Origin: Dactylorhiza incarnata
Taxonomy: Eukaryota; Streptophyta; Magnoliopsida; Asparagales; Orchidaceae
Direction of reading: 5' to 3'
Length of the DNA: 64,000 bases
Assembly (NCBI GenBank): GCA_033032865.1
Contig: JAWHQI010000068.1
Coordinates: 9,114,001 to 9,178,000 of the forward strand
A program made the position numbers and the translations under genes. Under the pieces are notes generated by a model, which was given only the letters and a program-made list of their open reading frames with translations, was not told where the DNA came from and searched no databases. The stretch's first letter is position 1. The number at the start of each line of letters is the position of its first letter. Positions 56,579 to 64,000 of the stretch are shown piece by piece.

Positions 56579-57820
56579 TCAGCTAATGGGACTATGGAAA
56601 GAGAAGTGGACAGGCAACTGTTCTAATTCCCGTGTCGGTAGCGGGTACCAATACGGTGATAGAACCACTACTCCTCTACCTAAATAATAATACCTGCTAG
56701 ACACAGGTAGAGGAGAGACAAAGAAAGAGGTGGAGGGAGAGTCCTCCACTCTACTTTCACCAAAATAAATTTTCTTGCCTAGTAAGGTGTCATCTTCAGG
56801 GAGGTAGCAGGAGGGGAATACAGTACATGGCATATCCTCTGTGGATGGGGAATTAACCTCCTCACACAAGAAGATGTGCGCAGCACTGAATGGTGCAATT
56901 TGCACCACCTCCTGCATAACCTGTGAAGGCTCAACCTGCATAGGCTCGTAAAGGGAAGGAGGATCAAGAAATAAAAGGGAAGAATGACATAAACAATCAA
57001 AAATTGGGGGAGTGGTCCCGGTCTCACTCCCATTAGATTGGGGAAGTAAAATAATGTCGGCATTGTTGACAATGTCACAAGGTTCGGTGGGATCAATGGT
57101 GACCTTCCCCAGGAGTTGGACTTCCTCCACCGGTGCTGAGGAAAAATCCTCTTCACCTAGAAGGTTGTCCTCCTCCATAGGAATAGGCACAACACAAAGA
57201 TCGCCTGCCTCCTCTTGCGACGTATCTTCAATAATGTTATCAGAAATAAATGTAATAGAATGCACAATAGGGGGAGGAATAGGGCTTGGAAAAAAATCAA
57301 GCACTGATTCCTCACAAAGAATCGAATCTATGCATGGTGATATATGTAAAAGCTAGATGGGCTCAGTCGTGTCAGAGCCTGGATCAGCCACACATCTAGT
57401 GACTGTGTCCACATCATACCCTTCAAAGCTTGAAGGTGAAATGGGCACATAACCAGATGTTGAAGGTGTGCTGCCAAAACTAGGAGTCAGGACGATCCGG
57501 ATATCCGGCTCGTCATCCTCGTCCAATTGGCTAAGGAATGCAGCACAATCCTTCAAGGCATGATCCATGCTCTGACAAAACAAGCACTGCCTTGCGGGCT
57601 TCTTTGGCACAGTAGGAGATGAAGCTGAAAAGAAGTGTGAAGGTAAAGGCTCAGCAGAATAGCCATAGGACTTACGCGCACCATATAGAGTACCAGACGA
57701 ATTCGGTGCTCCATATACTGGGCCTTGAGTGCTAGGGCAATTATCTCCCTTTGGACATCTATCACTAGCATGAGAGATATCTCCACACAAACGACAACGA
57801 ATATTAAATGAAGCCCACAT
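56579..57820 (-). pseudogene. E-minus protein with two CCHC zinc knuckles
   Basis: The likely start is ATG at 57820 (MWASFNIRC); the frame remains open further upstream. Two CX2CX4HX4C knuckles: CRLCGDISHASDRC at the N-terminus and CLFCQSMDHALKDC about 70 residues later. A Gly/Ser/Tyr-rich linker lies between them. One amber codon at 57353 (EPI then stop then LLHISPC) interrupts; the same frame continues to 56579, so a single CAG to TAG change would explain the break. The C-terminal half has acidic patches and the GSETGT, FDCLCHSS and FLDPPSL words shared with E-plus. Tandem knuckles suggest RNA binding like Gag nucleocapsid. No enzyme domain. Confidence 0.7.
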
Positions 57821-58015
57821 TGTGTGAAGATAACAAGATTCAAAAGAAAAAACACTATTGTGCAAAATGCTACACCCAACAATAATTTACTAAGCAACCT
57901 AAGATAAAACGGGAAAAAGGGATAACAAGAAATAAAATAAAGAAAGGAAGCAATTTACAAATGGAAGGGCTTTTCTCTCAGATTCTCCCTCTCCAGAAAA
58001 CTCACACGTCTGTGT

Positions 58016-58037
58016 TCCCCGGCAACGGCGCCAAAAA
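58016..58037 (-). other. Primer-binding site of E-minus
   Basis: Minus strand TTTTTGGCGCCG followed by TTGCCGGGGA, the exact Athila-type site, two bases from the LTR end. Confidence 0.85.
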
Positions 58038-58039
58038 CT

Positions 58040-59580
58040 TGATGCGCAAATCTTAGCACACCGCTATAGGTGGTAGCAAGACTGCGACATGAAACGACAG
58101 TGTACCGATCATTCAAGTAATATAAAATGTGGGAGTGAATCCCCAAGTATCAATCTCGAAGGAACAAAGTAAGGTGGAGTTAATTATTGAGGAAGGACTT
58201 GAGATTGAAGTCCTTAAGTCGGATGGGTTGCGGAAACGGGGTGATTTGGCTTTTGGAAAATAAAAGAAAACACTACAACTACTCCTATGCAATGCTTCTA
58301 TTCAATGCTTTGCTTGGCGGGATGGAGACTACGTAGGCCTTGAGCGCGCTACTTCGAAAGGGAGGATGGACGAGTAGGCAAACGGAATGAGGGTCGCAAG
58401 CACCTCTTCGACAAGCACGCAACTAGCAATTGCTAGTGCGGCACAGAACGTGACGGTGGGATGGAGGATGGAATGGGGCGCACCTCATACACACATATAA
58501 ACAAAAAGATACATTCACATAGACATGAACTAACTTTATAAAGCAGGTCTATATTGTTCATCATCTAAATACAAAGGATCTAACAATTACAACACAAAAT
58601 ACAAAGAAGGGGAAAGTAAGGAATCCACCGAATCCTAAGTTTTGTTGAGGTCTCACAGTTGGCATCGTTGGGTTGTCAATCCGCATCCAAGCTCGGTCCT
58701 CAACTGCGTCCGGGGTAGAGAAGGCTGTCACTACCCTCCAATGGCTCGTCTTCTTCGTGTCACGATTCAGCCGCACAACCAAGCTTCCTTCTTTTTGGAT
58801 GATGGTGGATGAAGAGCTAGATCCTTCTCCTGGAGCTTGAGGATGATGGAGGAGGCCTAGGGGCAAGCCCTCATGGAAAAGTGGAGGTGTACAGAGCTGG
58901 AACTCCTTTTGCGGCGGAAAAAATGTACGATCCATTCGTACTAGGGCGAACTGCGCTTTTATAGAAAAGGATTAGAAAAATGGTCACGCACGGTCGAACG
59001 CACGACCGTGCGTAGACTGTGTGATATTAATAATAAAGAACAGCGTAGGAAGACGACCTGGAGTGCCCGTGCGATTTACTCACGCACGGGCAAATCCGCC
59101 CGTGCGTCAAAACGCATGGGTAAATTCAGAAAAGCTAAAAACAAGGCTAAACAGGTTGATCGTGCGATTTCTTCACGCACGGGCACTGCCCGTGCGCAGA
59201 GACGCACGATCAACGACAGATCATCAATTTCCTCCTCAGCAAAGGGCGCACGACCACAACTGACCGTGCGCCAACATAACTCACGTCCGTGCGATATGCA
59301 CTGAAATGAACTAAAGATAAAATTGATGAAACGTCCACCTGCATTAGCCACAACAAAGCTGGGAATACCCTTCCAGCACAGGAAATAAAGCAAAAAGAGA
59401 ATGAGGAGCACACTGTGCTTACCCCCAACACTAACATAAGAAAATGCACACCACAACTTGCCTAAAAGTGCAATTAGCCGGGAATAAAAAATATGAATAA
59501 AAGCATGCCTAAGTGTAGTGCAAAGTCTAGAAATACGGCCCAGATGAGCCCATAAATGTATATATAAATGGGACTCATCA
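58040..59580 (-). repeat. 5' LTR of E-minus (1541 bp)
   Basis: Minus-strand start TGATGAGTCCC at 59580 and end GCGCATCA at 58040. TATA box TATAAAAG near 58965. The palindromes cgcacgggcactgcccgtgc (from 59175) and gcacgggcaaatccgcccgt (from 59094) repeat those of the 3' LTR. Confidence 0.9.
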
Positions 59581-59585
59581 CATGG

Positions 59586-59781
59586 GCGAAGATGGAATGC
59601 TGAGAAAGAACATTTGGAATGGTGACCTGTAGTATTACCAGGATAATGGATAAACATCATTGATCGAACAACAACTTGACCATAGTTGAATCGTTGGAAA
59701 TGTAAAGTTGCCAGGATTAATCACTTTGGGATGTCTATGTCATATTCTAGAAGTTGAGGACGAAAATTAGATCTTACAAGT
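59586..59781 (+). other. Element D remnant between E-minus and S3
   Basis: Short stretch ending gaggacgaaaattagatctt, wording common near the 3' end of gypsy interiors. It should be the continuation of D after the E-minus insertion, but this is inferred from nesting only. Confidence 0.4.
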
Positions 59782-60039
59782 TGTTAGTTATTGGGTGTCT
59801 ACTTATCACCTGGGTGGGGGGGGGGGGGGGTGAATAGGTGTTTCAAATTATCTTAATTCCCTCTTTAGGTGTTCTTGTTTTTTGGCTAATAGATTTAGGG
59901 TTTGGTAGAGCATAACACAGAAAGCACGCAAAGACTTATAGAGGTTCCTCAAGACAGGGTGACTTGTGTAGTCCTCTTTCCCTCTACGCCTACCTAGCAG
60001 TATGCTAAGCTCGACAAACTCCGCCAATGACTCCGGACC

Positions 60040-60430
60040 GCAAGCCTTACAACTCGGACCCGCAAGTCCCTACAACCTAGACCCGCAAGCCCCTTCACTG
60101 CACCCGAGCCCGCAATCTCGACACTCAGGCCCTCAAGGCCTTCACAACACAGACCCGCAAGTCTTGCTTGCAGCCTATGACCACAAGCCCCTTCACTGAA
60201 CCCGAGCCTGCAAGCTCGCCACTCAGGCCCTCAATCCCTACACAGCATAGACCCGCAAGTCTTGCCTGCAGCCTAGGCCCGCAAGCCCCTTCACTACACC
60301 TGAGCCCGCAAGCTTGACATGTTTGGACCCGTAAGTCACTCTGCCCTGGCCCTCAAGCCTCACAGATCTCAATCCCTCAAGCTTGACACTCGGATCTGAA
60401 AATAGATCCCACAACTTTGTCCCGCAAGCC
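60040..60430. repeat. 98-bp tandem repeat in S3 LTR
   Basis: The word ccccttcact recurs at 60090, 60188 and 60286, and gacccgcaagtcttgc at 60152 and 60250, giving a 98-bp period for about 3.5 units. Each unit holds several cccgcaag words. Confidence 0.85.
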
Positions 60431-60889
60431 TTACAAAGATTGATTTACAATATTAAACTTCTGCCTGATGGAGATAGGCTTCTTTACTTGAAGAAGATGC
60501 TTTTGATGTGAACCTTGACAGTGCAAATATTCTTCAAGCTTCTTGCTCTGCCGTATGTTGACTGGCTATCTTCCTTGAATAATTCCTAACAGTCGATGAG
60601 ACTTGACTGCAACGTGAAGAACACAGAATGATCGTTTTGTTCTTCCCTTCTTTCTTTCTTCACCGCCGCTTGTACTATTGTATTGCTAGGCCGAATTCTT
60701 TTTTGTTCCTTTCTTCTCTCTCTCTTTTCTAGGGCATCACTATTCCCTTTTACAGGAAGGACGAGCTGCTTAACAGTCACATATGATGTCCTTTACTAAT
60801 AGATGCCCATCCCTCAAGAGCATGCACAGATTGGACAATCAGGCGGCGACATTAAATGCTGACAACGCGTCCTGCTACTTTTGAATCTA

Positions 60890-61480
60890 TCTCGACGATA
60901 TTTCCATTATTATGACGATATGGACAATATCTCGATGACATGGCTTGTCGATGTCTTGAACTGGTTTCTTCTTCAATTCTTCATCAGATAGTGATATCTC
61001 GACGATACGGGACATCACTTATGCACTCATGCTTAAGATGACATGAAGTCATCTAACTGATGTCGGTGAGAACTCCTTGTCTGCTAGATATCGATGTGAC
61101 CACATTATCTTGTCGACGACATAATTGATAGCATGTCGACAGACTGTACTTCAGTAACTGTCTGTCTTCATATGACCTTCTTTAGTCTTCTCGACGTCAC
61201 GCCTTCTTTACGACGATGTCTGTTCTTCCTTAGCCTTATCAACATCAAGGCTTCTTGTCGACGATATCTTCGACATCTTTGAGTCTTCTTCTTCATCTCA
61301 ACTTTCTGATATCATCGTGTAGACGTCACAATGATATCACCATTTTGCCTTGCTCTGCATGTTGTTGACGATATGCTTGATCCTTTTCGAAGACATTAGA
61401 CACAATCATTCTTCTTTGCTTTGCCCATCATTTCAACGATGTGCCTATACTTATCGATGATATGTCCAACCATTTTTGAT
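60890..61480. repeat. TCGACGATAT-rich region in S3 LTR
   Basis: At least ten variants of ctcgacgatat, tcgacgacat and cgatgtc, in both orientations, so the region is rich in short inverted repeats. It is the S3 counterpart of the palindromic arrays in the other LTRs. Confidence 0.7.
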
Positions 61481-61855
61481 GATATTATACTTAGGGAGGT
61501 TATTGAAGACCTGGACATATTGTCTTATCTCTGCAAGCATGAACTAGATATGACATTAGATACAATTTGTACTTATCATTGAGCTGAGCACTTCTTCAAA
61601 TCAGGACACTGCTGGGCACTGTTCCCAACAATCTCCACCTATTTGAATAAGTCATAACCCACTCAATGATAAAGTACATCATAAGCAAATAAGCATATAA
61701 TGATGACATTGCAGCTATGTTTGAGTGAACACGGAATTTGACAAATATTACTTCATTTATAAATAATTCCTATTGTTTTTAAAGGATTTTGACATTTCTA
61801 CATTTAGCCCCCTAAAGATTTAGGCATCTATATCTCTGGTGCTCTCATAACAGCT

Positions 61856-63795
61856 TCACCCTTTTTCTTTCTTGGCACTGGCTTCCTGCTCCTTTTCAGC
61901 TTGTCTGATGAAGCATTCAAACAGTTTGGGATGATACTTGAGAGGTTCAGGAGCATCAGTTTGGATTCTACCTGCTTGCTTGTCCATTCTGTGACTCCTT
62001 CTCGATTCTTCTTGATCTTCATATTCAGCCCATTCTTGAGGACTGTATATATTGTATCGTTCACCTTTATTAGCTTTCACTTGCTCCCATGCTTTTAGAA
62101 AGATGGATCTGGATTTATTACTCCATCTTTCATAGTCATCCTTTTTCTCCATTTCCTCCCTATACTTTCTCTTCCTCTTTTTTAATTCTTCATCCTCTAG
62201 TACTTCCTTCACTTTACCCTTATCAGTGGAAGTATCAGGAATGTCTGCATGTTGCTCTTCAGCAGGGTACTCTTCTGCAGGCTGGTCAAAATGTAGAGGA
62301 GGGAGATTCATTGCTTCCCTGATGGTATTTGTGGTCCAGATGGCATGCTCACCACTGGCCTTTTCTATGTTGCTGATAATCAATGTCAGATTGAACCCTA
62401 AATTAGATAGACACTTGTAAGTAAGTGCTGTCTCTTTGGCAGTATACTCATGTAGATTCTTCACATCATTTCTCAGGCTCTCAGTTTCAGAAGATAGTTC
62501 CCTTTTTAGTTCATTGACCGCAGAGTTAACATAACTTTCAATTTTTAATCGTTGCCCTTCCAGGAGCATCTTTATCTGAAACAATAGTGAGAACTCCACT
62601 GGCCTATTCCTTGGAGGTGAACTAGCTTGTCCTGGTTCCTCTTCTTTATTCCCCTCAACCATTGGAGATGGAGATTTTCTGATGGGTGACTGGTTTGGCT
62701 CTTTTTCCTTTTCAGGACTTGGCAGATCTCTGCTTGTCTCATTAGCAGAATTCTCTAGCTTCTCTTCTTGGGGATATTTACTTGGGTCCTCTTGGTCTAC
62801 TGATCCATGATGGACAACATCCTCAGCCCCAATGATCTTATTGATTACTTCTTCCACTTGAGCAGGGAGTTCACCATTTTTCTCCCCCTCAGTCTCAGCA
62901 TCCTCTTGCTCAGTTCCTACTATTGCCATTGTTTCAGATCCCAGACTTATGGCAGAGGTCTGGAGGGAGAAATTTCTTTTCTCTATAGGCACTTCAGAGT
63001 CAGACGAGTCTGAGCTGTTGCCTAATTCACTTTCTTCAGATGATCTTTCTCCCTTCCTCTTCACATCCTCTGCAGTTTCTTGGGAGACTTAGTCAGAGTT
63101 TTCTCCCATCTTTCCAGTATCCTGAGGTCCATCCTTCTCATGTGATGGATTTTTACGCCATACTTCTTGTTGAAGCTTTCAGGGTAGGATATCGGTAGAT
63201 ATAGTGATAGTATTCTTCCCAAATTTGGAACTTGAAAGCTGTCTTGAATCCTCTTGTCAATAATCTGACCCCAGTAAGTCTTCTTACTTAGGATTATCCT
63301 TGCCATTATCTCGAACATGGACTTGGATATCCTGTCATGCGACCCTACCTTGCAGAGGAGGGCTTTTCCTACAATATCACCCATGAGTTTCACTTGTTGA
63401 TTGAAATTCTTTCTTTTCAGAGACCCATAGGTCTTGCTGGAGTGACCACACCATTCCAGAGCCCTATGAAGGTCTTCCTGGGTGACCTTTTCATCTTCCT
63501 CCCCCTTGGCGAAGGTCGCCAGCTGAAGAACCCTGGCCAACATCTTTGGATTCACCATGACCTTTATCCCATTGATCAAGCTTTTCACAGATGTACCTTT
63601 TGAGCCACCCTTGGCATTCGAGTAGAACTCCAGCACTTCCCTTTTTAATATTACTGTTGACTCTGAGAGAGCGAACTCCAGGCCATCGGTGTCTAATAGT
63701 TTAATGGCACTCTGAATCTCTTCTGGCACTTCTGAGAAACCACCCCTCACTACTTCGCTTCCTTTATAGAGAAATCCTTCCTTCTTTGGTGCCAT
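61856..63795 (-). pseudogene. Extra ORF downstream of pol (aORF) of S3, one frameshift
   Basis: ATG at 63795 (MAPKKEGFLYKGSEVVRGGF). First frame, 244 codons, ends at 63061 with TGA. The next frame runs 61856-63064 for 402 codons and its wording continues directly (ETAEDVKRKGERSSEE), so a 1-nt indel near 63070-63090 broke an ORF of about 640 codons. Domains: globular N-terminus (KLLDTDGLEFALSESTVILK, VPNLGRILSLYLPISYPESF), acidic Ser/Glu linker, Pro-rich stretch, coiled coil, then DYERWSNKSRSIFLKAWEQV and YNIYSPQEWAEYE, and a basic tail. S2 matches over all parts. No signal peptide or membrane segment. Function unknown. Confidence 0.8.
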
Positions 63796-63915
63796 TTCTT
63801 ACTTGATCAGGGAGGATTCTAGTTTAGTCGACTCGTTCACTCTTCGAAGGCGTAGAGAGCACGACGTCTTTTTAGGGCTAATGTAGAAAGTGTTTTAACC
63901 TTAAGACATCTGACC

Positions 63916-63924
63916 TTATTTATA
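63916..63924 (-). promoter_or_regulatory. TATA box upstream of S3 aORF
   Basis: Minus strand TATAAATAA, 121 nt before the aORF ATG. Downstream words ggttaaaac, tacatta and ccctaaaa align with ggttaaaaa, acacatt and accctacc of S2, and both leaders contain gtcgact. Conservation of an untranslated leader and TATA box suggests a separate transcript. Confidence 0.5.
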
Positions 63925-64000
63925 GTTTCTGAGTTGGAAGATGAAGTGTCATTTGTTAAATGTCTGATTAACTCGAGTTAGGCTGTTATGAGTGGTTAAC

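Larger units (their letters stand above)
47826..59580 (-). mobile_element. Pol-less gypsy element E-minus
   Basis: On the minus strand: 5' LTR 59580-58040, primer site of Athila type, one ORF with two zinc knuckles, 3' non-coding domain, polypurine tract, and 3' LTR (54859-54099 continued at 48615-47826) split by E-plus. Flanks cctgg (47821-47825) and catgg (59581-59585) match at four of five bases. There is no protease, RT or integrase. This fits terminal-repeat elements that encode only a Gag-like protein and borrow enzymes, here most likely from Athila-type elements. Confidence 0.85.
59782..61630 (-). repeat. 3' LTR of S3 (1849 bp)
   Basis: Contains a 15-base G run on the plus strand (59816-59830), the equivalent of the C runs at the LTR ends of S1 and S2. 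It also has a 98-bp tandem array and a region of tcgacgatat words (60890-61480). Confidence 0.75.
59782..64000 (-). mobile_element. Sirevirus-like element S3, 3' part
   Basis: Minus-strand element entering from the right edge: aORF 63795-61856, short spacer, polypurine tract aggtggagat (61640-61631), 3' LTR 61630-59782. The LTR starts TGTTGGGAAC and ends AATAACTAACA. Gag and pol would lie beyond the window. The aORF is homologous to that of S2, and LTR ends align with S2, but LTR interiors differ. Confidence 0.8.

Noticed and set aside
60040..60430. Regular 98-bp repeats as a possible CRISPR array
   Set aside because: Whole units repeat without distinct spacers, inside a plant LTR. This is a minisatellite.

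Overview
The window looks like repeat-dense nuclear DNA of a flowering plant; I cannot name the species and I see no intact host gene. Almost everything is LTR retrotransposon of plant types: Sirevirus-like Ty1/copia elements with CCHC Gag, an Athila-type Ty3/gypsy element whose primer-binding site carries TGGCGC and GCCGGGGA, a Del/Tekay-like gypsy LTR beginning TGTAAC and ending TTACA, and gypsy-type elements without pol. Background DNA is AT-rich, while the LTRs hold CpG-rich palindromes. No rRNA gene, tRNA gene or CRISPR array was seen.

Layout. 1-6051: 3' part of Sirevirus-like element S1 (Gag end, no pol, 3.4 kb non-coding, 3' LTR 4568-6051). 6052-10625: older DNA with a decayed Ulp1-type peptidase pseudogene and a minus-strand FAR1/MULE-like fragment. 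11267-20615: Athila-type element with both LTRs, decayed gag and pol, and a reverse transcriptase that lost its catalytic box; it sits in older CG-rich repeat DNA (10626-11266 and 20616-21663). 21664-42096: Sirevirus S2 with LTRs, gag-pol and a downstream extra ORF, interrupted at 26555-35682 by minus-strand copia element X. Inside X lies a second copy of 1.25 kb of S2, so a 2.2 kb unit (S2 segment plus X LTR) is directly duplicated. The 3' LTR of S2 is cut at 42097 by a 4.8 kb Del/Tekay-like LTR (element D). D is itself interrupted at 47826-59580 by minus-strand pol-less gypsy element E-minus, whose 3' LTR holds plus-strand pol-less element E-plus (48616-54093). At 59782 Sirevirus S3 (minus strand) is inserted and runs off the right edge.

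How the parts relate. S2 and S3 share an extra ORF downstream of pol, with a conserved leader and a TATA-like box placed as if the ORF had its own promoter. The Athila element, E-plus and E-minus share a 3' non-coding architecture: coding region, internal polypurine-tract copy, about 1.4-1.5 kb of conserved non-coding DNA, terminal polypurine tract, LTR. This suggests that the pol-less elements depend on Athila-type machinery.

The most striking signal is a motif of about 90 nt that occurs four times, in S1 (2261-2353), twice in the Athila element on either side of gag-pol (12519-12608 and 18079-18170), and in the D LTR (45437-45525). Its conserved single-stranded words and compensatory stem changes point to a structured RNA carried by three unrelated LTR-retrotransposon lineages. 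I do not recognise it as a known family.
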